Shown: positions 18,115-26,600, counted from the stretch's first letter. The stretch: 64,000 nucleotides of DNA from Actinomycetes bacterium (GCA_021806045.1 JAJZDI010000006.1:1-64000), one strand, 5' to 3'. The notes: a model not told the origin generated them from the sequence alone. Made by a program: numbers and translations.

Positions 18115-18287
18115 CGATGTTCTCCCTCTCTGCTGCCCACGAGACAGGAGGAGCCAGGGTGCTCCGGGCCCCGCCGTGTCGTTGCGCTTGTCCGTGTTGG
18201 TACTCGGTGCTGCCCGTGCTGCTGTACTACGCGCCGACCGATCCCGAGACATCCCCCATATCGAGATTGAGTCGCAACTGTGTAACG

Positions 18288-18316
18288 AACGTAAGCCAAC
18301 CAGCACGACGCGTCAA
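18288..18316 (-). promoter_or_regulatory. promoter of the beta-helix surface protein
   Basis: On the minus strand TTGACG (18316-18311) and TACGTT (18293-18288) are separated by exactly 17 bp, a good housekeeping-sigma promoter in an AT-enriched patch. Transcription would begin near 18281 and leave a leader of about 165 nt before the ATG at 18114. I recognise no riboswitch in that leader. Confidence 0.55.
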
Positions 18317-18407
18317 GCACCGCGGCCGATCCAGCACGAAGGGTGGCGACCTCGTCCCGGTGCGGGCAGGTTCCCCCGCCCGGCAGCCCGCCGGCTGGCG
18401 CCTGTGC

Positions 18408-18908
18408 TCAACCCTCGAGCTCGAGCTCGAGGGTGGCGTGGAGGTGGCGGGCCGAGGCGCTGCCCATGGCCGCCATGTCCAGCGTGTACTCCAGCTGGCG
18501 GCCGTGGCGGGTGAACGTCCGGGTGACTCGGGCGACGGGCTTGGCCGTCGAGGTCACCCCCACCAGCGTGCTGGTCACGGTGAGGCGCATGCCTTCGACC
18601 GTCCCCTCGTCGATCTCGACGACACCCGACGGCTGGGCGACGACGAGCTCGGCCCGGTCCGCTCCCGCCGGGCGGACGTAGCCCACCTCGACGTGGAGTG
18701 GGGTGCCGCTGCCGAGGGCCCAGGTGCGCTGCCGGTAGGTGAGAAAAGGCCGCCCGGAGTGTCCGACACGCAGCTCCTCGCCGTAGGAGAACGGCTCGAT
18801 GGTCGGGTACTCGCCCCTGCCCTCGCCCCGCCAGGTCCCGAGGAGGAAGGCGATGGACGCCAGGCTCTCGTGCAAAGCGGGTGGTTGTTGCTCCGTGTCG
18901 GTCGTCAC
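18408..18908 (-). CDS. nitrobindin-like heme-binding beta-barrel protein
   Basis: Nitrobindins are small beta-barrels that bind ferric heme and isomerise peroxynitrite to nitrate. The protein shows the family pattern GTWRGEGRGEYPTI near the N terminus, then EELRVGHSGRPFLTYRQRTW, GYVRPAGADRAELVVAQPSG and the C-terminal HLHATLELE, which contains the presumed proximal heme-ligand His. I start it at the GTG at 18908 (166 residues), because the TTG at 18944 coincides with a TTGACG box suitable as the -35 of a leaderless promoter. Longer starts remain possible. It fits the nitrosative and redox theme of the nearby two-component genes. Confidence 0.82.
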   Translation of the reverse strand: MTTDTEQQPPALHESLASIAFLLGTWRGEGRGEYPTIEPFSYGEELRVGHSGRPFLTYRQRTWALGSGTPLHVEVGYVRPAGADRAELVVAQPSGVVEIDEGTVEGMRLTVTSTLVGVTSTAKPVARVTRTFTRHGRQLEYTLDMAAMGSASARHLHATLELELEG

Positions 18909-19011
18909 CGGCCCACACTCGGCCGGCGCCGGGGCCGCCGTCAAGCGGGCGACCCGTTCGCGGTCGGGTGGCCGTCACCCCATGTTCAGGTTCGACGGGC
19001 ACCATGGGGCG

Positions 19012-19959
19012 GTGACCCATCGAGTGCACCCGGGAGCGCGCGCGGCCGGGCTGGCCCTGTGCACGTTGTTGCTGGTGGCAGGCTGCGCCGGCCCGGGATC
19101 GACGTCGGCGGCCCCTTCCAGCTCACTACCGCCGGCAACGTCCTCGGCGCCCACCACCACGGTGCCGCCCACCACGACCACGACCACCGAGCAGCCGGGG
19201 TGGACCCCGGTGTCCACCATCAACGGCGCCATCGCCGTCGACGAGCGGTCGGTGGTCACCCCGGGGGGCGCAGACGTGCAGCTCATCAGGTTCCGGGCGG
19301 GCAGGGCGCGGTTCGATCTGCATGTGGGCAGCATGGACCCGCCGACGGGCGGCGCCGTGCTCCCGGCCGATGCGGGCAGCGCACTCAGCTCGGCCGAGCT
19401 GGGCTCGCTGCTCGGCGCGTTCAACGGCGGATTCCAGATCTCGACCGGCGCCGGTGGGTTCGAGGTCGACGGACATGTGCTCGTCCCCCTCGTCGCCGGG
19501 CGGGCCAGTTTCGTCATCGACGCATCGGGCGCGGCCCACGTCGGGGTGTGGGGGAGCGGACTGCCGGCTCCCGGCGAGCAAGTGGTGAGCGTCCGGCAGA
19601 ACCTCGTCCCGCTGGTCCTCGGGTCCGCCCCCGCCCCCGACGTGGGGTCGGTGGCGGCGTGGGGAGCCACCCTGGGGGGCGTACCCAACGTGGCTAGGAG
19701 CGCAGTGGGGGAGGACGCGGCGGGCAACATCGTCTATGCGGGATCGATGGCGGCGCTGCCGAGCGACATGGCAGCCGCCCTGCTCGACGCGGGCGTGACC
19801 ACCGGGATGGAGCTCGACATCAACCCGGAGTGGGTCCAGGCGGTGGTGACGCCGGCGCCGGGGGGCACCCCGGCGGCGGCGGTCCCCGGCCAGAACCGAC
19901 CGGCGGACCAGTACGTGGTGGGATGGACACGCGACTTCATCGCCGCCGTCGCCCCGTGA
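19012..19959 (+). CDS. phosphodiester glycosidase family lipoprotein (NAGPA/DUF2233-like)
   Basis: Exported lipoprotein of 315 residues. The signal peptide ends in the lipobox LLVAGC, and a Ser/Thr/Pro-rich spacer of about 45 residues (TTTVPPTTTTTT) links it to the domain. The catalytic region has AFNGGFQISTGAGGFEVDG and, near the end, GMELDINPEWVQ, both typical of the family that includes the human mannose-6-phosphate uncovering enzyme and bacterial exopolysaccharide glycosidases. It probably acts outside the membrane on a sugar phosphodiester, perhaps wall or capsule glycan. The GTG at 19012 gives a signal peptide of normal length; an ATG at 18982 would add ten residues. Confidence 0.8.
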   Translation: MTHRVHPGARAAGLALCTLLLVAGCAGPGSTSAAPSSSLPPATSSAPTTTVPPTTTTTTEQPGWTPVSTINGAIAVDERSVVTPGGADVQLIRFRAGRARFDLHVGSMDPPTGGAVLPADAGSALSSAELGSLLGAFNGGFQISTGAGGFEVDGHVLVPLVAGRASFVIDASGAAHVGVWGSGLPAPGEQVVSVRQNLVPLVLGSAPAPDVGSVAAWGATLGGVPNVARSAVGEDAAGNIVYAGSMAALPSDMAAALLDAGVTTGMELDINPEWVQAVVTPAPGGTPAAAVPGQNRPADQYVVGWTRDFIAAVAP

Positions 19960-19990
19960 GAGCGGGGCCGGTGGCGCCAGGCCCCCACGC

Positions 19991-20009
19991 GGGCCCCGCC
20001 GGGGGGCCC
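19991..20009 (+). terminator. hairpin after the glycosidase lipoprotein gene
   Basis: GGGCCCC and GGGGCCC form a perfect 7-bp stem with a 5-base loop, 31 bp after the stop codon and just ahead of the tRNA-Gly promoter. Confidence 0.5.
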
Positions 20010-20031
20010 GTGAAGAGCCGGTGGCACCTGC

Positions 20032-20037
20032 TAATCT
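20032..20037 (+). promoter_or_regulatory. -10 element of tRNA-Gly
   Basis: TAATCT lies 11 bp before the first base of the tRNA. A weak GTGAAG at 20010-20015 could act as the -35 with a 16-bp spacer. Confidence 0.5.
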
Positions 20038-20048
20038 GACGGTCCAAC

Positions 20049-20124
20049 GCGGACGTGGCTCAGTTGGTAGAGCATCACCTTGCCAAGGTGAGGGTCGCGG
20101 GTTCGAATCCCGTCGTCCGCTCCA
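20049..20124 (+). tRNA. tRNA-Gly (GCC)
   Basis: A complete cloverleaf can be folded: acceptor stem GCGGACG/CGTCCGC, D arm GCTCAGTTGGTAGAGC, anticodon stem TCACC/GGTGA around the loop TTGCCAA (anticodon GCC), variable loop GGGTC, and T arm GCGGG-TTCGAAT-CCCGT. The discriminator is T and the 3' CCA is encoded (20122-20124). Confidence 0.98.
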
Positions 20125-20128
20125 GGTC

Positions 20129-20144
20129 GTCCCCGCACGGGGAC
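20129..20144. terminator. hairpin between tRNA-Gly and uvrD
   Basis: GTCCCC-GCAC-GGGGAC is a perfect 6-bp stem 5 bases after the tRNA end. It could end both the tRNA transcript and the convergent helicase transcript. A 13-base motif, CCCGAGCGTCGCC, occurs after it and again inside the helicase 3' end. Confidence 0.5.
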
Positions 20145-20175
20145 CCGAGCGTCGCCTGAAGCGCCCAGAACGGCC

Positions 20176-22212
20176 TCAGGCCCCGAGCGTCGCCCGCAGC
20201 GCGGCGAACCGGGACGCCCCGTCGGGCGCTGTGTCCTCGGGCTCGTCGAGGTCCCGGACAAGCTCGGGTGGCACCTCGTCGAGGAACCGGCTGGGTTCGT
20301 TCATCACCAGCTGGTTGCGCATGCGCCGGCGCCGGGCCCGGGACAGGTACAGGCGCTCACGGGCCCGGGTGATGGCCACGTAGGCCAGGCGCCGTTCCTC
20401 GGCCAGCTCGGCACCCTCGAGGCACCGACGGTCGGGGAAGACGCCCTCCTCCATGCCGACGACGAAGACCACCGGGAACTCGAGGCCCTTGGACGCGTGG
20501 ACGGTCATCAGCAGGAGCTGGGACCGGTCGTCGCCGTCGGCGTCGTCCGCCTCCATGACGAGGGATGCGGCGTCGAGGAGGTCCTCGATCGAGCCGTGGT
20601 CGGACGCGATGGCGAGCAGCTGGCCCACGCTCTCCTCCCGCCAGGCGCGCTCGTCGGCATCGGCTGCCGCGGCCAGCAGGTGATCGAGGTACCCCGCCTC
20701 GACGACCGTCTGGAGGGCGGCGGCCGGACCGGCGCTCTCACCGGCACGGCGCACGCGGTCGAGGAGGGCGCAGAAGGCGTCGAGCCCTTCGGCCGCCCGC
20801 ACGGGGAGGTCCTCGATCTCGTCACGGCGTTCGAGGGTGGCGGCCAGGCCCAGGTCGTAGCGGCGGGCGAACTCCCGGACCCGCTTGATGCTGGCGTCGC
20901 CCATGGCCCTCCGGGGGACGTTCACGCACCGGCGGAACGAGAGCTCGTCGTCGCGGTTCACGGCGATGCGCAGGTAGGCGAGCAGGTCCCGGATCTCCCG
21001 CCGTTCGAAGAACGGCGTGCCGCCGACGGTGCGACAGGCGACCCCGGCCCGGACCAGTTCGGCCTCGATCGGCCGGGCCAGCGCCTTCGCCCGGCACAGG
21101 ACGGCCAGGTCGCCGGGCCGATGCCCGCTCTCGATGAGGGACCGGGCTTCCGAGGCCAGCCAGGCCGCCTCGTCGGCCTCGTCGTCGGCATGGCGGAGGG
21201 CGACGGGGACGCCGCCCTCGACATCGGTCCACAGGCGCTTGTCGGGCCGCTCCTCGTTGCGGGCGATGACCGCGTTGGCGGCGTCGAGGATGACGCCGGT
21301 CGAGCGGTAGTTCCGCTCCAGGAGGATGGTGGTGGCGTCGGGGTAGGTCTCGGCGAAGTGGAGGATGTTCCCGACGTCGGCGGCACGGAACCCGTAGATG
21401 GACTGGTCGCCGTCCCCTACGCAGCACAGGTTGCGGTGGTCGGCGACGAGGGCGTCGACGATGGCCGCCTGGGCCCGGTTGGTGTCCTGGAACTCGTCGA
21501 CCAGCACGTGTTCGAACCGTTCGCGGTAGTGGGCGGCGACCTCGGGCACGTCACGCAGCAGGGTGACGACGTGGACGAGGAGGTCGTCGAAGTCGACGGC
21601 GTCGGCGCCGGCCAGGCGCTCCTGGTAGGCGGCGTACATGCGTGCGTGGGCGTTGGCACGGGCGTCGCGGGTCCCGATGGAGAACGAGCGCGGGTCGACC
21701 AGCCGGTTCTTCGCTCCGCTGATGGCCGCCCGCGCCCCGGCCACCGGCACGGCGTTCACGTCGATGTCGAGGTCGTCGGCGATGTCGCGCAGCAGCCGCC
21801 GGCAGTCCTCCTCGTCCAGGATGGTGAAGTGCCGGGTCAGACCGACGTGCCCGGCGAACGGTCGGAGCATGCGCACGCACGCGCTGTGGAACGTCGACAC
21901 CCACAGGTCCTGGGCGGTCGGACCCAGCGAGGCGGCCAGCCGGTCGCGCATCTCACGGGCCGCCTTGTTGGTGAACGTGATGGCGAGCACCCGATCGGGG
22001 GCGACGGTGCCGGTGGCGATGAGGTGCCCGATACGGCTGGTGAGCACCCGGGTCTTGCCCGAGCCGGCACCGGCCACCACCAGCAGCGGCCCGCCCCGGT
22101 GCTCCACGGCCGCCCGCTGCTCGGGGTTGAGGCCGTCGGTGAAGGAGGCGGGGTCGAACCTCGGCGCCCCGGCTGGGGGGCGGCGCCGTCGGCGCCGGGG
22201 GGCAGGTGGCAT
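20176..22212 (-). CDS. UvrD/PcrA-type ATP-dependent DNA helicase
   Basis: Superfamily 1A helicase that moves 3'-5' on DNA in repair and in clearing replication obstacles. The 678-residue protein has LNPEQRAAVEHRGGPLLVVAG (Q motif) running into Walker A GAGSGKTR (about 47-54), AITFTNKAAREM (Ia), LVDEFQDTN (II), GDGDQSIYGFR (III), LLERNYRST (IV), TVHASKGLEFPVVF (V) and VAITRARERLYLS (VI). It is shorter than PcrA (about 720-750) and lacks the long C-terminal Tudor-like tail. The N terminus is highly basic (Pro/Arg-rich, residues 2-15). It could be UvrD1, PcrA or a UvrD2-like paralogue. Confidence 0.93.
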   Translation of the reverse strand: MPPAPRRRRRRPPAGAPRFDPASFTDGLNPEQRAAVEHRGGPLLVVAGAGSGKTRVLTSRIGHLIATGTVAPDRVLAITFTNKAAREMRDRLAASLGPTAQDLWVSTFHSACVRMLRPFAGHVGLTRHFTILDEEDCRRLLRDIADDLDIDVNAVPVAGARAAISGAKNRLVDPRSFSIGTRDARANAHARMYAAYQERLAGADAVDFDDLLVHVVTLLRDVPEVAAHYRERFEHVLVDEFQDTNRAQAAIVDALVADHRNLCCVGDGDQSIYGFRAADVGNILHFAETYPDATTILLERNYRSTGVILDAANAVIARNEERPDKRLWTDVEGGVPVALRHADDEADEAAWLASEARSLIESGHRPGDLAVLCRAKALARPIEAELVRAGVACRTVGGTPFFERREIRDLLAYLRIAVNRDDELSFRRCVNVPRRAMGDASIKRVREFARRYDLGLAATLERRDEIEDLPVRAAEGLDAFCALLDRVRRAGESAGPAAALQTVVEAGYLDHLLAAAADADERAWREESVGQLLAIASDHGSIEDLLDAASLVMEADDADGDDRSQLLLMTVHASKGLEFPVVFVVGMEEGVFPDRRCLEGAELAEERRLAYVAITRARERLYLSRARRRRMRNQLVMNEPSRFLDEVPPELVRDLDEPEDTAPDGASRFAALRATLGA

Positions 22213-22278
22213 GGCCGATCACCCTACCGCCGGCCGATCACCCACTCGGCAGCCGGGGACCCGGTCGTGCCGCCCGGG

Positions 22279-22608
22279 TCAGTCGCGCCGCCCCTGGCGG
22301 CGGAGCTCGATCCCCTCGGCCGCCAGGAGCCCCTCGAGTCGGTCCCGTTCGTCCGCCGGCTGCTCGAACCGGGCGGGGTCGGCGTCGATGCCGAGGCGCC
22401 GGCAGATCCGGACCAGTTCGGCGTCGTAGGTGAGCTGCCTGGCGATCTCGGAGACGGCGGAACGGCCCAGCTCGGGGTCGCGGGCCAGCACCCGACGTTT
22501 GGCGACCAGCTCGCCGACGAGCTCATCGAGCGGGGCGTGATGCGCCCGGCCGTCCAGGTCGGCCTCGTCGGCCAGAGCCATCGTCAGGAGCTGTGCGTAC
22601 ATCGACAT
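22279..22608 (-). CDS. small alpha-helical protein of unknown function
   Basis: I do not recognise this 109-residue protein. It is soluble, charged and predicted to be all-helical: SMYAQLLTMALADEADLD, DELVGELVAKRRVLARDPEL, SAVSEIARQLTYDAELVRIC, then a short acidic and basic tail. There is no signal peptide, metal motif or membrane segment. The ATG at 22608 is used; a second ATG two codons on (22602) is equally likely. It lies 66 bp upstream of the helicase on the same strand and could be co-transcribed with it. Confidence 0.6.
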   Translation of the reverse strand: MSMYAQLLTMALADEADLDGRAHHAPLDELVGELVAKRRVLARDPELGRSAVSEIARQLTYDAELVRICRRLGIDADPARFEQPADERDRLEGLLAAEGIELRRQGRRD

Positions 22609-22697
22609 AGTGGTTCGTAGGTGATCCTCGTCCGCCTCGCTACCGCCGGCCAGGGGCAAAGTACCCGCTGGTGCCGCCGTGTGGCGGATATCCCTGG

Positions 22698-24164
22698 TCA
22701 GTGACGGTCATCGACCGGTACGGTCCACACCACGGTCGTCCCGTGTCCCGGGTCGCTGCGGATCGTGCACGTGCCGCCCAGCCGGCCGGCCCGCTCGGCC
22801 AGGTTGCCCAACCCCTGCCCCTCCCACCGGCGCCCGGCGGTCCCGTCGCCGCCGGCTCCGTTGTCGGTGGTGGGGAGCCCCCGACCGTTGTCGGCCACCT
22901 CGAGGCGGAGGGCGCCGTCCGCCACGCGCAGGTCGATGTCGAGCCGGGAGGCCGCCGCGTGCTTGGCCGCGTTCGATAGGGCCTCGCGCACCACCGGGAC
23001 CACCTCGACCGACACCGAGTCGGGCACCATGGCGTCGACGGGCCCCCCGAAGGTGACGTGGGGGTCGAACCCCAACGCCCGGCGTGCCTCCCGGGCCAGG
23101 TCGAGCACCTCGTCGCGCAGCCCCCGGCCCATCGTCCGGCGCGGCGCCAGCCCGAAGATCACCGCCCTCAGCTCACGGATCGACTCGTCGATCTCGTCGA
23201 TGGACGACGCCAGCGCCGCCGCCGCGTCGGGGTGCCGGACCGACACCGTCTGCAAGCTCAGGCCGGTGGCGAACAGGCGCTGGATGACCAGGTCGTGCAG
23301 GTCCCGGGCGATGCGGTCGTCCTCTTCGAGGACCCCCACCCGCCGCTGGGCCTCGGCGGCGGCCTCCATCTCGGTCATGATCCGGGTCCGCATGGTCTCG
23401 ACGGCCCCGGCCACCAGGACCAGCTCCGGCGGGCCCTCGACGGCGACGGGGCGGTGGAGCTCGCCGTCGGCGACGGCGCGTACCTGGGTCACGAGGGCGT
23501 GCAGCGGCCCGGTGAGGGAGCGGCGCAGCACGATGACGGCCACGGCCGCCACGGTCAGCGCGCCGAGCCCCGCCCCGAGGGTCACCCAGTCGGCCGTCTG
23601 CTGGGTGCCGACCACCCGGTCGAGGGCGGCGGTGACCAGCGCGTCGACATGGTCGTGCAGGCGCACGATGTCGGCCTGGACGGCGGCGACCTCGGTGCCG
23701 GAGCCGAGGGCGCGCTCGGTGGCGATGGTCGTGGTCCCCACCGGGGTGGCGGCGCGCGACGAGATGGCCGGCTGCGCGGTCCCCCGGTCCCAGCCTGCCA
23801 GGGCGGTGACGGTCGCGGCCAGGCCGTTGAGTGCCACCGGGTGGCCGGCCAGCCTGGTGCGAAGCGACTGCTCCAGTGCGGCGATGCGCCCGGTGCCGGC
23901 ACGGTAGGAGGCCAGCGAACCTGGGTCCGCGGTCACCAGGTAGGTGGTCAGATAGGCCTGCTGCTCGGCGAACGCGACGGACAGCTCGCCGGAGTCGGCC
24001 TGTGCCAGGCGGAGCGTGGTGGAGATCTCGCTCTGCGCGTGGCGCAGCTCCAGGGCGACCGTGATCGTCCCGATGGCGGCCACGAGACCGAGGGCGAGCA
24101 GGAGGGTGACGAGGACCTGCAGCTGCGCCATGAGGGTGAACCGGTGGCGTGGCGCCTCGCCCAT
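22698..24164 (-). CDS. membrane sensor histidine kinase, CHASE3-HAMP-HisKA_3 type
   Basis: Probable membrane kinase of 488 residues. An N-terminal helix (VLVTLLLALGLVAAIGTITV) and a second one near 205-225 (LGAGLGALTVAAVAVIVL) flank an extracytoplasmic helical domain of about 160 residues that resembles CHASE3. A HAMP segment and the dimerisation/phosphoacceptor helix (DRIARDLHDLVIQRLFATGL, His near 289) follow, then a GHKL ATPase with the N box (REALSNAAKHAAA) and G boxes. The H-box sequence is nearly the same as in the GAF kinase at 25449, so both may act on the single regulator at 24713. The start is the ATG at 24164. Confidence 0.88.
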   Translation of the reverse strand: MGEAPRHRFTLMAQLQVLVTLLLALGLVAAIGTITVALELRHAQSEISTTLRLAQADSGELSVAFAEQQAYLTTYLVTADPGSLASYRAGTGRIAALEQSLRTRLAGHPVALNGLAATVTALAGWDRGTAQPAISSRAATPVGTTTIATERALGSGTEVAAVQADIVRLHDHVDALVTAALDRVVGTQQTADWVTLGAGLGALTVAAVAVIVLRRSLTGPLHALVTQVRAVADGELHRPVAVEGPPELVLVAGAVETMRTRIMTEMEAAAEAQRRVGVLEEDDRIARDLHDLVIQRLFATGLSLQTVSVRHPDAAAALASSIDEIDESIRELRAVIFGLAPRRTMGRGLRDEVLDLAREARRALGFDPHVTFGGPVDAMVPDSVSVEVVPVVREALSNAAKHAAASRLDIDLRVADGALRLEVADNGRGLPTTDNGAGGDGTAGRRWEGQGLGNLAERAGRLGGTCTIRSDPGHGTTVVWTVPVDDRH

Positions 24165-24254
24165 GGGGCAAGTATCACCCAGGACCGGGCGGGGGGCACA
24201 GCCGGGGGCACAGCGGCCCTGGTCGTCGGGGTCGCCAGGGCGCATGCTGGGTGC

Positions 24255-24680
24255 ATGAGCACCGGCGCAGGCGGACCGGGGCCGGTGGTCGCCGGCTACG
24301 ACGGCTCAGCCGGCGCGGCGGGCGCACTGGAGTGGGCGGCGGACGAGGCGGCCCGCCGGGCCGTAGGGCTCGTGGTGGTGAGCGTCACGGCACTCCCTCC
24401 CGTGGGGAGCCATCTGCCGGGTCCGGTGGGTGGCACGGCCGGGGCCAGAAGGGCGGTGGAGCGGGCCGCCGACGGCGTGCGGGCACGGCACCCGGGGCTG
24501 GCGGTGGAAGGCGTGGCTCCCGCCGGGCCGCCCGCCCCGACGCTTCTCGCCCTCGCCACCGGCGCGTCGCTCCTGGTGGTGGGGCACCGGGGCCAGGGCG
24601 CACTGGCACGCATGGGGCTCGGCACGGTGGCCCGCGCCTGCGTGAACGAGGCGCCGTGCCCGGTGGCGGTCATCCCGTGA
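24255..24680 (+). CDS. universal stress protein (UspA family)
   Basis: Single-domain Usp of 141 residues, cytoplasmic, with the ATP-binding form of the fold: the N-terminal strand VVAGYDGSAGAAGALEWA and the C-terminal nucleotide loop GHRGQGALARMGLGTVARACVNEAPCPVAVI (given here only as family features: G-X2-G-X9-G followed by an S/N residue). It diverges from the CHASE3 kinase with a 90-bp gap. DosR-type regulators control many usp genes in mycobacteria, which matches the adjacent genes here. The ATG at 24255 starts right at the conserved fold. Confidence 0.85.
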   Translation: MSTGAGGPGPVVAGYDGSAGAAGALEWAADEAARRAVGLVVVSVTALPPVGSHLPGPVGGTAGARRAVERAADGVRARHPGLAVEGVAPAGPPAPTLLALATGASLLVVGHRGQGALARMGLGTVARACVNEAPCPVAVIP

Positions 24681-24697
24681 GGCGGCAGCTGCCGCCT
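24680..24697. terminator. 18-bp perfect palindrome between convergent genes
   Basis: AGGCGGCAGCTGCCGCCT is perfectly self-complementary. Its first base is the last base of the usp stop codon, and it lies 16 bp from the end of the response regulator on the other strand. A bidirectional terminator is the simplest role, although a palindrome without a loop makes a poor hairpin and protein binding is also possible. Confidence 0.45.
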
Positions 24698-24712
24698 CCG
24701 GGGGGTAGCTGG

Positions 24713-25375
24713 TCAGGCGTTGGTGTCGCGGCCGGACGCCTGCCGCTCGGCCAGGCGGGTGGCGAACACGGCTGCCTCGGTGCGCCGGTGCATCCCCAGC
24801 TTGGCCAGGAGGTTCGAGACGTAGTTCTTGACCGTCTTCTCGGCCAGGAACAGCGTCTCGGCGATCTGGCGGTTGGTCTGACCCTCGGCGATCAGGGCCA
24901 GGATCTTGCGTTCCTGGCCGGTGAGCGACGCCAGGCGGGGGTCCTCCTCGGGACCGGACCGGATGCGATCGAGCACCCGTTGGGCCAGGTGGGGGTCGAT
25001 GAGGCTCTGGCCGGCGGCCACCCGTCGGACGCTCTCGGCCAGGTCGTTGCCGCGGACCTCCTTCAACAGGTAGCCGGACGCGCCGGCCATGATCGAGGCG
25101 AGCAGTGCCTCGTCGTCCGCGTAGGAGGTGAGCATCAGGCAGGCGAGCTCGGGGGTGTCCGATCGCAGCTCGCGGCAGACCTCGATCCCGCTGCCGTCGG
25201 GGAGGCGGACGTCGAGGATGGCGACGTCCGGCCGGGTGGCGGGTACCCGGCGGAGCGCGGTCTCCACGCTGTCGGCCTCGCCGACGACCTCGATGTCCTC
25301 CTCGACTTCGAAGAGGGCTCGCAGCCCGGTCCGGACGACCTCGTGATCATCGAGCAGGAAGACCCTGATGGCCAC
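24713..25375 (-). CDS. NarL/DosR-type response regulator
   Basis: Two-domain DNA-binding regulator of 220 residues. The receiver domain shows IRVFLLDDHEVVRTGL (acidic pair), the phosphoacceptor Asp in DVAILDVRLPDGSGIE (about residue 54), LTSYADDEALLASIMAGASGYLLKE (Thr/Ser switch and Lys, given as the family pattern), and a LuxR-type HTH (LTGQERKILALIAEGQTNRQ and the recognition helix AEKTVKNYVSNLLAKLG). The sequence closely follows mycobacterial DosR/DevR. The GTG at 25375 starts at the fold. It diverges from the GAF kinase by 73 bp, the arrangement of a cognate pair. Confidence 0.92.
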   Translation of the reverse strand: MAIRVFLLDDHEVVRTGLRALFEVEEDIEVVGEADSVETALRRVPATRPDVAILDVRLPDGSGIEVCRELRSDTPELACLMLTSYADDEALLASIMAGASGYLLKEVRGNDLAESVRRVAAGQSLIDPHLAQRVLDRIRSGPEEDPRLASLTGQERKILALIAEGQTNRQIAETLFLAEKTVKNYVSNLLAKLGMHRRTEAAVFATRLAERQASGRDTNA

Positions 25376-25435
25376 GGCACCAAGTCTGCCACGGACGGCG
25401 CCGGCTCCGCCTGTCGACCGCTCCGGGTGTGGACG

Positions 25436-25441
25436 TAGGAT
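25436..25441 (+). promoter_or_regulatory. -10 element of the GAF kinase (leaderless)
   Basis: TAGGAT ends 7 bases before the GTG at 25449, so transcription should start at the start codon itself. TCGACC at 25414-25419 is a plausible -35 with a 16-bp spacer. The box lies in the 73-bp gap shared with the divergent response regulator. Confidence 0.5.
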
Positions 25442-25448
25442 CGCACCG

Positions 25449-26600
25449 GTGCCCTTCCGGAGGATCGACGACCCGAGCCGCCTCCAGCGGCTGATCCAGG
25501 CCGTGATGCTCATCGAGTCGGATCTGAGCCTCGACGGCATCCTCCGGCGCTTGGTGGAGGAGGCGTGCGATATGACCGGAGCCCGCTACGGCGCACTCGG
25601 CGTCATCGACATCGAGACGGGCGACCTCGGGCAGTTCGTGACCGTCGGGCTCACCGACGACGAGGAGCGGGCCATCGGCGCCAGACCCACCGGGAGGGGC
25701 GTCCTCGGCCTGGTGACGGCCGACCCCGTGCCCGTCCGGATCGACGACCTGGCCGCCCACCCGGCCGGCGTCGGGTTCCCGCCGGGGCACCCGCCGATGA
25801 CGACGTTCCTCGGCGTGCCCATCACCGTGCGGGGCGACGTGTACGGGAACCTCTACCTCACCGACCGGGACGGCGGGGATCCCTTCGACGAGGAGGACGA
25901 GGCGCTCGTCGCCACCCTGGGCCTGGCGGCGGGCATCGCCATCGAGAACGCCCGGATGCACACCCGGATCTCCGAGCTCAACCTCCTCGAGGACCGTGAC
26001 CGGATCGCACGCGACCTCCACGACACCGTGATCCAGCGCCTGTTCGCCATCGGGCTCGGTGTGCAGGGGGTGGCGTCCACCGTCGAACGGGCCGACCTCG
26101 CCGAACGCCTCGACCGGGTGGTCGACGACCTCGACGCCACCATCCGCACCATCCGGGCCACCATCTTCGACCTGGAGGAGGCCCTCGACCACCGCGACCT
26201 GTGGGAACTGGTGGTCGACGTGGCCACCGAGATCGTCCCGCTCCTGGGGTTCGAGCCGGACCTCGATCTCGCCGGCGGGGTCGACGCCGCCGGCAACCCG
26301 TCACTGGTCCCCGACGTCCTGGCCGTCGTGCGCGAGGCCCTCACCAACGTGGCCAAGCACGCCCACGCCACCCGGGTCGTGGTGTCCGCCCGTGCCGGCC
26401 GGACCTTGGAGCTCACCGTCACCGACGACGGCACCGGGATCGTCCCCGGTGCGGGCGGCGGCGGTGGCCTCGGCCTGGCCAACCTGCAGCGCAGGGCCGA
26501 GCGCCACGGTGGCTCCCTCTCGATCGATCAGCCCGACAGCGGCGGGACGCGTCTGGCGTGGAGCGTCCCACTCACGGGTGGCCATCGCGCCGGGGGTTGA
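25449..26600 (+). CDS. GAF-domain sensor histidine kinase (DosS/DevS-like)
   Basis: Cytoplasmic kinase of 383 residues. One GAF domain (about 25-165: LVEEACDMTGARYGALGV, then FLGVPITVRGDVYGNLYLTD) precedes the dimerisation helix with the phosphoacceptor His near 190 (DRDRIARDLHDTVIQRLFAIG) and an HATPase_c domain (REALTNVAKHAHATRV, GLGLANLQRRAERHGG). DosS and DosT have two GAF domains and bind heme in the first; this protein has one, and I cannot tell which ligand it holds. It probably phosphorylates the divergent regulator at 24713. Confidence 0.9.
   Translation: MPFRRIDDPSRLQRLIQAVMLIESDLSLDGILRRLVEEACDMTGARYGALGVIDIETGDLGQFVTVGLTDDEERAIGARPTGRGVLGLVTADPVPVRIDDLAAHPAGVGFPPGHPPMTTFLGVPITVRGDVYGNLYLTDRDGGDPFDEEDEALVATLGLAAGIAIENARMHTRISELNLLEDRDRIARDLHDTVIQRLFAIGLGVQGVASTVERADLAERLDRVVDDLDATIRTIRATIFDLEEALDHRDLWELVVDVATEIVPLLGFEPDLDLAGGVDAAGNPSLVPDVLAVVREALTNVAKHAHATRVVVSARAGRTLELTVTDDGTGIVPGAGGGGGLGLANLQRRAERHGGSLSIDQPDSGGTRLAWSVPLTGGHRAGG

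Noticed and set aside
14851-18270. Long plus-strand open frame opposite the beta-helix gene, rich in GVAEGEHPAVGG-like repeats
   Set aside because: The apparent repeats are the antisense image of the GYWLV and beta-helix repeats. The minus strand has the signal peptide, promoter and ribosome-binding site.
18115-18281. Possible c-di-GMP (GEMM) riboswitch in the leader of the beta-helix gene (a CACGGGCAGCACC segment)
   Set aside because: The conserved GGGACGCAAAGC-type half of the motif is absent and the stems do not pair as required. I see only a short GGAGC/GCTCC hairpin.
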